DNA of 19,373 bases from CAIYPH01 sp043744375 (GCA_043744375.1 JAYTUU010000114.1:1-19373), one strand, 5' to 3'; counted from the stretch's first letter, positions 12,820 to 19,373 are shown. The notes: a model not told the origin generated them from the sequence alone. Numbers and translations are program-made.

Positions 12820-13906
12820 GGAAGCGCTCCGCGGTGAAAGCGTCGAGGGAGGGGGGCAGCGTGCCGGCGAGAATGGCGGGGGCCAGGGCCATCGCATGGG
12901 CACCGGCGAGGGTGACGCCGCTGTGGCATGTCGCGGCGAAGGCGCCCGGGTGGGTTTTCGACTGTTCGTAGATCGGGAAGCCGTCCGGCGACATCACCCG
13001 CAGGGCGCCCCAGACGCGCACGATATTGGCGTCCCGTAACGCGGGGAAGGCGGCGAGATTGCGGGCGGCGATGTCGCGCATCACCGGGAAGCTGGTGGCG
13101 TTGTTGAAGCCGACATCCTCCTGGCTGGTGCCCATCATCACGCTGCCCTCGTCGGTCTGGCGCAGATGGATGGTGGCGTAATCGACAAAAGGGCGCAGGC
13201 GTTCGGTGACGACGATTTGGCCGCGCAACGGGTTGACCGGCATATCCAGCCCAACCATCGGCGCGAGATGGCGGCTGCCGAGACCGGCGGCGATGACGAG
13301 TTTGGCGCCGGCGATCCGCTCGGCGCCGGCACGCACGATGAAGTTGCCGTCATGCGCGATCGCATCGACGGTGCGGCCGGGCAGATAGGCGCCGCCGGAT
13401 TGCGGCAGGGCAGCGTGCAGCGCGCGCAGGAGTTTCAGCGGGTTGGCGTGGCCGTCGACCGGGCAGAACGAGGCGCCGGCCACGCTGTCGCCGATCGCGG
13501 GGATCATCGCGCGGAGTTCGGCACGATCAATCATGCGGGTGCCGATGCCGCCGCTTTCGTTGTGCATGCGCGCGATCAGGTCGGCGCGCTCCTGCATCTC
13601 CTGATCATCCAGGCAAATCGAAATGCCACCGTTCTGACGCAGCGCCACGTCGATGCCGGTGGTGGTGGACAAGGCCGTTGCCAACTCGGGCCACAGCTCG
13701 GCGGAATGGCGCGTCCAATGCGCGTAAGGCGGCATGCCCGCGCCCTTGCTCTGCACCCAGACGAGGCCAAAATTGCCGCGCGCGGCGCGGTAGGCGACAT
13801 CGCCCTCATCGAGCAACGCCACCGACGCCCCCCGACGCGCCGCACCCCAGGCGATCGCACCACCCACCAGGCCGCCGCCAATGACGATGAGGTCGTAGGA
13901 TTTCAT
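12803..13906 (-). CDS. FAD-dependent oxidoreductase, DAO family (OoxB/HcnC/LhpB-like catalytic subunit)
   Basis: This subunit probably oxidises the amine or imino-acid substrate. The 367-residue protein begins YDLIVIGGGLVGGAIAW, with the dinucleotide motif GGGLVGG at 10-16. Further on are RAARGNFGLVWVQSKG, near the flavin site, and AGLGSRHLAPMVG. The sequence PVNPLRGQIVVTE, then RVWGALRVMSPDGFP and CHSGVTLAGA, form the usual C-terminal flavin-binding part. ATG 13906 has GGAA seven bases ahead and puts the glycine motif near the N-terminus. A GTG at 13930 would add eight residues. It is the first gene of the three-subunit unit. The D-2-hydroxyacid dehydrogenase gene is divergent, across a family A element. 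Glycine, sarcosine, opines and D-hydroxyproline are all possible substrates for this family. Confidence 0.88.
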   Translation of the reverse strand: MKSYDLIVIGGGLVGGAIAWGAARRGASVALLDEGDVAYRAARGNFGLVWVQSKGAGMPPYAHWTRHSAELWPELATALSTTTGIDVALRQNGGISICLDDQEMQERADLIARMHNESGGIGTRMIDRAELRAMIPAIGDSVAGASFCPVDGHANPLKLLRALHAALPQSGGAYLPGRTVDAIAHDGNFIVRAGAERIAGAKLVIAAGLGSRHLAPMVGLDMPVNPLRGQIVVTERLRPFVDYATIHLRQTDEGSVMMGTSQEDVGFNNATSFPVMRDIAARNLAAFPALRDANIVRVWGALRVMSPDGFPIYEQSKTHPGAFAATCHSGVTLAGAHAMALAPAILAGTLPPSLDAFTAERFHVPPA

Positions 13907-13930
13907 GCGTGTTCCGAACTGCGAAGACAC

Positions 13931-13960
13931 AGATGCGCACTAGCGGGCGCGTCGGGTCAA
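13931..13960 (-). promoter_or_regulatory. weak candidate promoter for the dehydrogenase operon
   Basis: On the minus strand TTGACC (13960-13955) is followed after 18 bp by GCATCT (13936-13931). Transcription would start about 20 bases before the ATG at 13906. The -35 is good but the -10 poor. It lies just outside the end of the family A element. Confidence 0.28.
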
Positions 13961-13971
13961 ACCGTAGGGCA

Positions 13972-14187
13972 GGCAAGCGCGCCTCCGGCGGCAAAGGGGC
14001 ACGCCCCTTTGATCCCCCCGACTTCTCGCCGGGTGGGCGGGCGAAGCCCCAAACTCGTCGCGATCCGCGATGTTGATTGCCTGCGGCGCAAGCAAGAACG
14101 GTCGTATCATCCGAAGGTTGCTGATCCAGCCGCGAGCAGTAATGGGTTCAAAGGGCCCTCGGCCCTTTGCCGGCGGAGCCTTGATTG
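13972..14187. repeat. family A MITE-like element, copy 2 (inverted relative to copy 1)
   Basis: One end, 13979-14023, matches the left arm of copy 1 (8871-8915) at 44 of 45 positions, including the palindrome CAAAGGGGCACGCCCCTTTG (13992-14011). The other end carries CAAAGGGCC-CTC-GGCCCTTTG (14149-14169) and, reversed, CAATCAAGGCTCCGCCGG (14170-14187). The core block 14070-14096 is the exact reverse complement of 8957-8983. The flanking CTGCTCGCGGCTG and CCTTCGG words are also shared. It occupies the divergent intergenic space upstream of two operons, so it could affect expression of both. Confidence 0.85.
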
Positions 14188-14192
14188 CGCTA

Positions 14193-14228
14193 GGCTCGGG
14201 CGATTGCAACGTAACGAAAGCCCGAGCC
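14193..14228 (+). promoter_or_regulatory. inverted repeat ending exactly at the start codon of the hydroxyacid dehydrogenase
   Basis: GGCTCGGG (14193-14200) and CCCGAGCC (14221-14228) pair perfectly, with a 20-base loop holding the only weak ribosome-binding candidate (GAAAG, 14216-14220). The right arm abuts the ATG at 14229. In an mRNA this would put the initiation region into a hairpin, and in DNA it could be an operator. Eight GC-rich base pairs can arise by chance. Confidence 0.4.
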
Positions 14229-15287
14229 ATGGCCGTCAACACCAAGCGCGTCTTCTTCGTGAAGTATGTCGCCGCCAGTAATTTCCATGATGTGATCGCG
14301 ACCAGGCCGGATGTTCGGCTCGACAGGTTGGAGAATGACAGTCCGGCCGATGTCGTTGATCCCGTGCTGGCGGCGGCGCATGCGTATCAGATCGGCGCGG
14401 CGCGGGACGAGATTGATCCGCAGTTTCATGCGCATGCGGGGTTGATTGCGCGGGCGCCGAATTTGTTGGTCGTGTCGTCCAATGGGGCTGGGTATGACAC
14501 GGTCGATCTGGAGGATTGCACGCGTGCGGGCATTCTCGTGGTCAACCAGGCTGGCGGGAACAAGGAGGCGGTGGCGGAGCATGCGTTGGCGATGATGCTG
14601 TGTTTGGCCAAGCGGATCATCGAGACGGACCGGGCGATGCGGCGGGCTTCGGGGATTGAGCGCAATGCGTTCATGGGCACGGAGTTGAAGGGCAAGACGC
14701 TGGGGATTGTCGGGCTGGGCCATGTTGGCGGGCGGTTGGCGGAGTTGTGCATCGGGCTGTTCGGGATGCGTGTGCTGGCGGTCGATCCGGTGTTGTCGGC
14801 GGCGCAGGTGGCGGCCAAGGGGGCGGAGAAGGTTACGCTGGACGAGATGTTGCCGCGGGCCGATTTCGTTTCGATCAATTGCCCTCGCATCAAGTCGACG
14901 ATGAATTTGATGAATGCGCGGACGTTCGGGCTGATGAAGCCGGGCGCGTATTTCGTGACGACGGCGCGTGGCGGCATTCATGACGAGGCGGCGTTGGCGG
15001 AGGCGTTGCGGTCGGGGCGGATTGCCGGGGCGGGGCTGGATGTGTGGTTCAGGGAGCCGCCGGCGCATGACCATCCGCTGATGGCGTTCGACAACGTGCT
15101 GGTCAGCCCGCACACGGCGGGGGTGACGCGGGAGTCGCGGGCGAACATCGCGACGATCGCGGCCGAGCAGATGCTGGATATTCTCGATGGCCGGCCGCCG
15201 TCGCGGGTGTTGAACCCGGAGGTCTGGCCGGCCTATGCGGCGCGGTTCGAGGCGATGTTCGGGTTTGTGCCGGCGCCGCCGGGGTAG
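14229..15287 (+). CDS. D-isomer-specific 2-hydroxyacid dehydrogenase, NAD-binding
   Basis: Enzymes of this family reduce 2-oxoacids to D-2-hydroxyacids, or the reverse, with NAD(P)H. The 352-residue protein has the split substrate domain and a central Rossmann domain. Visible are GLGHVG (162-167), the acidic residue Asp186 after beta-2 (AVDP), which favours NAD, and the catalytic trio Arg247 (TARGGI), Glu276 (FREPP) and His295 (SPHTAG). The substrate cannot be read from motifs. Phosphoglycerate, formate, glyoxylate and hydroxypyruvate branches all share them. ATG 14229 is chosen over upstream starts because those would read through the repeat element. The stop lies one base from the stop of the convergent LOG gene. 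Confidence 0.93.
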   Translation: MAVNTKRVFFVKYVAASNFHDVIATRPDVRLDRLENDSPADVVDPVLAAAHAYQIGAARDEIDPQFHAHAGLIARAPNLLVVSSNGAGYDTVDLEDCTRAGILVVNQAGGNKEAVAEHALAMMLCLAKRIIETDRAMRRASGIERNAFMGTELKGKTLGIVGLGHVGGRLAELCIGLFGMRVLAVDPVLSAAQVAAKGAEKVTLDEMLPRADFVSINCPRIKSTMNLMNARTFGLMKPGAYFVTTARGGIHDEAALAEALRSGRIAGAGLDVWFREPPAHDHPLMAFDNVLVSPHTAGVTRESRANIATIAAEQMLDILDGRPPSRVLNPEVWPAYAARFEAMFGFVPAPPG

Positions 15288-15288
15288 G

Positions 15289-16113
15289 TCAGGCTTCGGG
15301 CGGTGTGTGGGCGGTGATGCCGCGGCGGACGAGGAGGGACCAGACGTCCTCGGCGGTGTCCGCGAAATCGAAGGTGGCGAGGTCGGCGCGGGCGATCATG
15401 CCTTCCTCGACCAGGGCTTCGAAGTTCATGATGCGGCGCCAGTAAGGTTCGCCGAACAGGACGATCGGGATCTTCGGGGCCTTGCCGGTTTGCACGAGGG
15501 TGAGGATTTCGAAGAGTTCGTCCATGGTGCCGAAGCCGCCGGGGAAGACGACGAGGGCGTTTGCGCGCATGGCCAAGTGCATTTTGCGCATGGCGAAGTA
15601 GTGGAAGCGGAAGGTCAGCTCGGGGGTGGAATAGGGGTTCGGCTCCTGCTCGCGCGGCAGGGTGATGTTGAAGCCGATGCTCGGCGCGCCGGCGTCATGC
15701 GCGCCGCGATTGGCGGCCTCCATGATGCCGCCGCCGCCGCCGGTGGCGATCACGTTATCGCGCCAGCGGTTGCGCGGCGCGAAGGCTCCGCCGCGCCGGG
15801 ACACGATCTGGCCGAACGCCCGCGCCGCGTCGTAGTAGGCGGCGTGGCGGCGGAGTTGGAGCAGGGTTCGGTGATCGTCCTCCGTCGTGGCGCCCGCCTC
15901 GGCCGCCGCCAATTGCTCGGGGGACGGGGTGCGGGCGCTGCCGAACACGATGACGGTGGAGCGGATGCCCCAGTCGCGCAGCAGCAGTTCGGCCTTGGAG
16001 TATTCGAGCGCGAAGCGGATGTCGCGCATTTCGTCACGCAGCAGGAACTCTGTGTCCTCAACCGGGAGTTTGTAGCTGCTGGATTGTTTCTGGGCGGCGT
16101 TGTCCGCGGGCAT
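15289..16113 (-). CDS. LOG-family protein (TIGR00730-type nucleoside-monophosphate phosphoribohydrolase-like)
   Basis: LOG proteins release the base from nucleoside 5'-monophosphates. Some produce cytokinins, and many bacterial members are lysine decarboxylase-like by misannotation. The 274-residue protein is of the longer bacterial form. VIVFGSAR (54-61) opens the nucleotide-binding fold, followed by TGGGGGIMEAANRGA (124-138), MRKMHL (175-180) and the signature PGGFGTMDE (191-199) with Glu199. These are the residues expected for phosphoribohydrolase activity. The 40-residue N-terminal segment is hydrophilic. The gene starts 2 bp after the aminotransferase stop, so they are one operon, though no shared pathway is obvious. 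It ends 1 bp from the convergent dehydrogenase stop. Confidence 0.9.
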   Translation of the reverse strand: MPADNAAQKQSSSYKLPVEDTEFLLRDEMRDIRFALEYSKAELLLRDWGIRSTVIVFGSARTPSPEQLAAAEAGATTEDDHRTLLQLRRHAAYYDAARAFGQIVSRRGGAFAPRNRWRDNVIATGGGGGIMEAANRGAHDAGAPSIGFNITLPREQEPNPYSTPELTFRFHYFAMRKMHLAMRANALVVFPGGFGTMDELFEILTLVQTGKAPKIPIVLFGEPYWRRIMNFEALVEEGMIARADLATFDFADTAEDVWSLLVRRGITAHTPPEA

Positions 16114-16115
16114 GG

Positions 16116-17435
16116 TCAGATTTCTTTCAGTGCCAATCCTACGGCTTCGAGTGTGGCGTCGATGACGTCGTCATCGTGTTCGGTGGAGAGGAACCAGGCG
16201 CCACGTTCGAGGGCGCGGACGCCGTGGCGCAGCAGGGCGGTGGTGAATTTCACGTAGCGCGGGCGGTCCATGGCCAGCAGGTCGGTCCAGTTGCGCGGTT
16301 TTTCGGTGAGACCGATGGCAACGTGGAAGATCTGCGGCGGGCCGGCGACGATGGCGGGGATGCCGGCGCGGGCGAAGGCCTCGCGCATGCCGTCCATCAG
16401 GCGGGTTCCACGGGTGGCCATGAGGGCGTGGGTTGCGGGCTTTTTCAGGCGGTTGAGCACGGCGACGGTGGCGGCCATGGTGACGGCCTGGCCGTTATAG
16501 GTGCCGCCATGGACGACGCCCTGGGTCATCAGTTCCATCAGGTCCTGCCGGCCGCCGAGGGCGGCGACGGGGAAGCCGTTGGCGATCGCCTTGGCGAAGG
16601 TGGCGAGGTCCGGCGTGATGCCGAGGAGTTGCTGGGCGCCGCCGGGTGCGACGCGAAAGCCGGTGATCACCTCGTCGAAGATCAAGATCGTGCCGGTTTT
16701 CGTGCAGGCCTCGCGGACGCCTTCGAGGTAGCCGGGGGCCGGGTAGATGGCGCCCTGGTTGCACATGATCGACTCCATGATGATCCCGGCCACATCGCCG
16801 CGCGCGAGGCGGGCCGTGAGGGCGGCGAGATCGTTCCAGGGCAGCACTTCGATTTCGCTGGTCTCCTCCGGCTGGCCGCGGCTGCCGGGAACGGCGGCGG
16901 TGGCGCCGGCGGGGGGCGTCGTGGACCACAGGATGTTGTCGAACCAGCCATGGTAGTGGCCGGCGAATTTGATCACGATGCGGCGCCCGGTGCTGGTGCG
17001 CGCGAGGCGGAGCGCGCATTGCACGGCCTCGCTGCCCGACGAGCAGAAGCGCATGCGCTCGGCGCATGGCACCATTTCGCAGAACAGCCGCGCGGCCTCG
17101 GTTTCCGGGCCGGACTGGCCGCCGTAGAGCAGGCCCTTCTGCATCTGCGCGGTGGCGGCGGCGATGACGTCCGGGGGCGTGTGGCCCAGGATCATCGGGC
17201 CCATGCCGAGATAGTAGTCGATCAGGCGGTTGCCATCGGCGTCGAACAGATAGGCGCCGTCGGCACGGTCGAACACCAGGGGCGTGGGGGATATGCCGAG
17301 GCGGAAATTGCTGGAAACGCCGCCGGCGAGATACTGCGACGCCTCGGCGATGCGGCGGCGACTGGCGTCGAAAGAAAGATTGCCCTCGCGCCAGTTGCGC
17401 CGATCGGCCGCCGTGACATCCGCTGATCCGGTCAT
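16116..17435 (-). CDS. class III aminotransferase, glutamate-1-semialdehyde aminomutase-like
   Basis: This is a PLP enzyme of aminotransferase class III. The 439-residue protein shows FCSSGSEA (130-137), GHYHGWFD (159-166), IFDEVITGFR (252-261) with Asp254 against the pyridine nitrogen, and TFAKAIANGFPVAALGG with the PLP lysine at 282. HGGTYNGQAV binds the phosphate. The best resemblance is to HemL-like proteins. Alphaproteobacteria usually make 5-aminolevulinate through the glycine-succinyl-CoA route, so this is probably a HemL-like transaminase of other function. ATG 17435 follows AAGGAGAG at the right distance. An upstream frame extension to 17522 has no such support. LOG follows after 2 bp. 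Confidence 0.88.
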   Translation of the reverse strand: MTGSADVTAADRRNWREGNLSFDASRRRIAEASQYLAGGVSSNFRLGISPTPLVFDRADGAYLFDADGNRLIDYYLGMGPMILGHTPPDVIAAATAQMQKGLLYGGQSGPETEAARLFCEMVPCAERMRFCSSGSEAVQCALRLARTSTGRRIVIKFAGHYHGWFDNILWSTTPPAGATAAVPGSRGQPEETSEIEVLPWNDLAALTARLARGDVAGIIMESIMCNQGAIYPAPGYLEGVREACTKTGTILIFDEVITGFRVAPGGAQQLLGITPDLATFAKAIANGFPVAALGGRQDLMELMTQGVVHGGTYNGQAVTMAATVAVLNRLKKPATHALMATRGTRLMDGMREAFARAGIPAIVAGPPQIFHVAIGLTEKPRNWTDLLAMDRPRYVKFTTALLRHGVRALERGAWFLSTEHDDDVIDATLEAVGLALKEI

Positions 17436-17465
17436 GGGAGCTCTCCTTGCCATCCGTGTTGGCGC

Positions 17466-17495
17466 TACGGTCGGGGAAGGGGGTGCCGGTGTCAA
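17466..17495 (-). promoter_or_regulatory. candidate promoter for the aminotransferase-LOG operon
   Basis: A perfect TTGACA (17495-17490, minus strand) is followed after 18 bp by ACCGTA (17471-17466). The start would be about 24 bases before the ATG at 17435. The -10 box is weak. Confidence 0.35.
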
Positions 17496-17519
17496 CGCAC
17501 GGGAGAGGTCAGGCCAAGG

Positions 17520-17824
17520 CAATCAAGGCTCCGCCGGCCAAGGGCCTCAGGCCCTTGGCGCTAACATAAGGAAGGCGAGGGCTCTGCCCGCGACCCGCAA
17601 AGGGTCAGGGACCCTTTGATCCCATTACCTTTCTTGGCTGCGCGAGCAGCCTTTAGTCAAATTCGGCGATCGTTCAAAGGCTGCTGACGCAGCCAAGAAA
17701 AGTCGCGGGTTTCCAAAGGCCTCAGGCCTTTGGCGGGTTGAGGGCAGAGCCCTCGCCTTCCTTATGTGAGCGCCTATGGGCCTGAGGCCCGTGGGAACCC
17801 CCGACTGCGCGCGGCGGAGCCTTG
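17520..17824. repeat. 300-bp nested near-palindrome related to family A
   Basis: Pairing arms run from outside in. CAAGGCTCCGCCG (17524-17536) pairs with 17812-17824, 13 of 13. Positions 17557-17589 pair with 17742-17774, 32 of 33. Positions 17630-17654 pair with 17676-17700, 23 of 25. Between the arms lie four small palindromes, CCAAGGGCCT-C-AGGCCCTTGG (17538-17558), CAAAGGGTC-AGG-GACCCTTTG (17598-17618), CCAAAGGCCT-C-AGGCCTTTGG (17713-17733) and GGGCCTGAGGCCC (17778-17790). The end sequence CAATCAAGGCTCCGCCGG is shared with family A. It occupies the divergent gap between the aminotransferase and phnC-like genes and contains no gene. Confidence 0.85.
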
Positions 17825-17859
17825 CTGTGTTTCCCTTCGCCGGTCCATTGTCGTGCCCC

Positions 17860-18657
17860 ATGACCCAGGCAACTCTCGAAATACGCGGCTTGACGCGTCG
17901 GTTTGGCGACAAGGTCGCGGTTGATGATGTGACGCTCAGTGTTCCGCCTGGGCAAATGCTTGGCATTCTCGGGCGTTCGGGGGCCGGGAAGTCGACGTTG
18001 TTGCGGATGATCAATCGTTTGATCGAGCCTTCGGGCGGGGTTGTCTGGTATGGCGAGACGGAGGTGACGGCGCTGACGGGGCGGGCGCTGCGGGATTGGC
18101 GGACGTCGTGTGCGATGATTTTCCAGCAGTTCAATCTGATCCCGCGGCTGGATGTGTTGACGAATGTGCTGATGGGCCGGCTGAACCATCGCGGGACCTT
18201 GCCGTCGCTGTTCGGGCTGTTCAGCGCGGCGGAGCGGGCGGTGGCGTTGAAGACGCTGGAGCGGTTCGATCTGCTGGACGCGGCGTTGATGCGGGCGGGC
18301 CAGGCGTCGGGCGGGCAGCAGCAGCGGGTGGCGATTTGCCGGGCGTTGCTACAGGAGCCGCGGTTGTTGTTGGCGGATGAGCCGATCGCCAGCCTCGATC
18401 CGCGCAATGCGCAGGTGGTGATGGACGCGCTGCGGCGGATCAACCGGGAGGACGGGCTGACGGTGCTGTGCAATCTGCACCATCTCGACACGGCGCGGGC
18501 TTATTGCGACCGGATCGTGGCGATGCAGCTTGGGCGCATCGTGTTCGACGGCACGCCAGCGGAGCTGACGGCCGAGAAGGTGCGCGACATCTATGGGGTC
18601 AGCGAGGACGAGTTCCACGACTCGGCGATGCCGGCGGGCGGTCTCGTGATCGCGTAG
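17860..18657 (+). CDS. phnC: ABC transporter ATP-binding protein, phosphonate/phosphate PhnC-like
   Basis: This is the ATPase subunit of an uptake system, most like those for phosphonates or phosphite. The 265-residue protein has Walker A GRSGAGKST (38-46), a Q-loop at Gln89 (IFQQFNLIPRLDV), the signature ASGGQQQRVAICRAL (149-163), Walker B LLLADEP (169-175) with Asp173 and Glu174, and the H-loop His207 (CNLHHLD). The NVLMGRLNHRGTLPSLFGLF segment and VFDGTPAEL are PhnC-like. The signature has Ala in place of the usual Leu. ATG 17860 gives the family start. No phnD or phnE gene accompanies it in the window, and the next gene lies on the other strand and overlaps it. The substrate is inferred from the family only. 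Confidence 0.88.
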   Translation: MTQATLEIRGLTRRFGDKVAVDDVTLSVPPGQMLGILGRSGAGKSTLLRMINRLIEPSGGVVWYGETEVTALTGRALRDWRTSCAMIFQQFNLIPRLDVLTNVLMGRLNHRGTLPSLFGLFSAAERAVALKTLERFDLLDAALMRAGQASGGQQQRVAICRALLQEPRLLLADEPIASLDPRNAQVVMDALRRINREDGLTVLCNLHHLDTARAYCDRIVAMQLGRIVFDGTPAELTAEKVRDIYGVSEDEFHDSAMPAGGLVIA

Positions 18658-19342
18658 GCGGCGGCTTGGGTGGCGGTGCGGGCGGTAGTTTCAAGAGGAA
18701 ATTAGGCGCGAGGCGGGGGGTTGGCGGCCAGGCGGGGGGTGAGGCGGATGGGGGGATCATGTAGCCGTCCGCGGTCAGGGCGGGCGGAGGTTCCGCGCGC
18801 GCGCGGGATCGTGCTGGTTTGGGGATGGTGGCGGCGCGGGGCCTGGGCCGGCGGCGCCGTGGGGCGCGTGGCGCGCGGGGCGGGGCGTGCGGGTTGGTGA
18901 CGCCGAGGAGGTGGCAGAAGGGGGCGAGGGTTCGGGCGATGCGGCGGGCGGCGGCGGGGTTGGCGGCGAGGAGGGCTGATGTGGCGGGGTGGTTCAGGAC
19001 GGTTTCGAGCCGGAGCATGTAGGCGGCGGCCTCGTGGCGGAGGAGGATGACGAGCCAGGCGCGGCGGGTTGGGATGCGGATGGGGGGATGGCGGCCGCTG
19101 CGCGGGGCGCGGTTGCGGGGTGTGGCGGGCCGGAAGGTGCCGCCGGCGGCGAGGTGGGCGAGGAGTTTCGCGAGGCGGCGATTGGCGCGGGTGAGGCGGG
19201 TCCAGAGGGGGACAGTCCAGTGCCCGAGCAGGCGGAAGCGGGCGGCGACGAGGATCGCGAGGGGGGCGAAGACGGCATCGAGCCACCAGGCGAAGTGCGC
19301 GGCGGCATCGGTGGGGGTTGGCGGGGTGGCCGTTGAATTCAT
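18599..19342 (-). CDS. hypothetical protein, Pro/Ala/Arg-rich
   Basis: I do not recognise a named family. The 247-residue frame begins with AAHFAWWLDAVFAPLAILVAARF, a mixed hydrophobic stretch, then TVPLWTRLTRANRRLAKLLAHLAAG and a central segment RRAWLVILLRHEAAAYML, which look like real amphipathic helices. Residues from about 165 to the end are low-complexity Pro/Arg/Ala. ATG 19342 is the first start, with no obvious ribosome binding site. The last 59 bp run antiparallel into the 3' end of phnC. The plus strand is strongly G-rich and C-poor over the whole region, as a Pro-rich minus-strand gene would require. It may equally be partly spurious near its C-terminus. Confidence 0.5.
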   Translation of the reverse strand: MNSTATPPTPTDAAAHFAWWLDAVFAPLAILVAARFRLLGHWTVPLWTRLTRANRRLAKLLAHLAAGGTFRPATPRNRAPRSGRHPPIRIPTRRAWLVILLRHEAAAYMLRLETVLNHPATSALLAANPAAARRIARTLAPFCHLLGVTNPHAPPRAPRAPRRRRPRPRAATIPKPARSRARAEPPPALTADGYMIPPSASPPAWPPTPRLAPNFLLKLPPAPPPKPPPTRSRDRPPASPSRGTRPR

Positions 19343-19373
19343 GGGTTGGTTTGTGCCGCATTGGCAAGACCGG

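Noticed and set aside
11081..13906. Hydrogen cyanide synthase (hcnABC)
   Set aside because: The subunit types match, but so do opine oxidases and hydroxyproline dehydrogenases. Gene order and lack of diagnostic residues do not support a specific cyanide call.
13972..14228. N-terminal extension of the hydroxyacid dehydrogenase to 14070
   Set aside because: The added 53 codons lie in the family A element and share its MLIACGASK frame. The family N-terminus begins at 14229.
16116..17435. Naming the gene hemL
   Set aside because: Motifs are shared by many class III transaminases, and the likely alphaproteobacterial host would normally use 5-aminolevulinate synthase.

Overview
The window is GC-rich bacterial chromosome. 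Its gene content and order (fabD-fabG-acpP-fabF-mltG; rpsF-rpsR-rplI), protein sequences and codon use suggest an alphaproteobacterium, most likely from the Acetobacteraceae/Rhodospirillales. The taxonomic call is inference, because there is no rRNA gene here. Almost every gene is an ordinary housekeeping or metabolic gene. The unusual content is between the genes.

Layout. Positions 1-72 carry the last codons of a probable ISAzo13-type transposase. Positions 164-4693, minus strand, hold the type II fatty-acid synthesis cluster fabD, fabG, acpP, fabF, followed by the murein transglycosylase mltG. Positions 4694-5320 are a gene-free island of nested inverted repeats, followed by a truncated remnant of a class II glutamine amidotransferase (5319-5588). 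Positions 5588-5810 carry a short-period TGGCGC array, a tandem 16-mer and a long perfect hairpin. The ribosomal operon rpsF-rpsR-rplI (6076-7471) follows, with a candidate promoter and a hairpin terminator, and then a cyclopropane-fatty-acid synthase (7604-8839).

On the minus strand, 9121-13906 codes for a three-subunit flavin/iron-sulfur dehydrogenase (opine oxidase/HcnABC/hydroxyproline dehydrogenase type), then pyrD and a HAD-like protein. Divergent from these is a D-2-hydroxyacid dehydrogenase (14229-15287). It converges on a two-gene unit made of a class III (GSA-aminomutase-like) aminotransferase and a LOG-family protein. The right end has an orphan phosphonate-type ABC ATPase (phnC-like) that overlaps, tail to tail, a Pro/Ala/Arg-rich hypothetical protein.

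Repeats. Family A is a MITE-like element of about 220-300 bp with palindromic ends (core CAAAGGGGCNYGCCCCTTTG). It has full copies at 8839-9120 and 13972-14187, a related 300-bp near-palindrome at 17520-17824, and fragments at 2905-2980 and 11067-11081. Several ends lie against stop codons. Family B is flanked by GCAATCGGGTGAAG and its complement, in two copies, one of which is split by a perfect 29-bp inverted repeat (family C). Both B copy 2 and C lie inside a third inverted repeat (family D, CACAGAGGACACAGAGG). No CRISPR array, tRNA, rRNA or complete mobile element was found.
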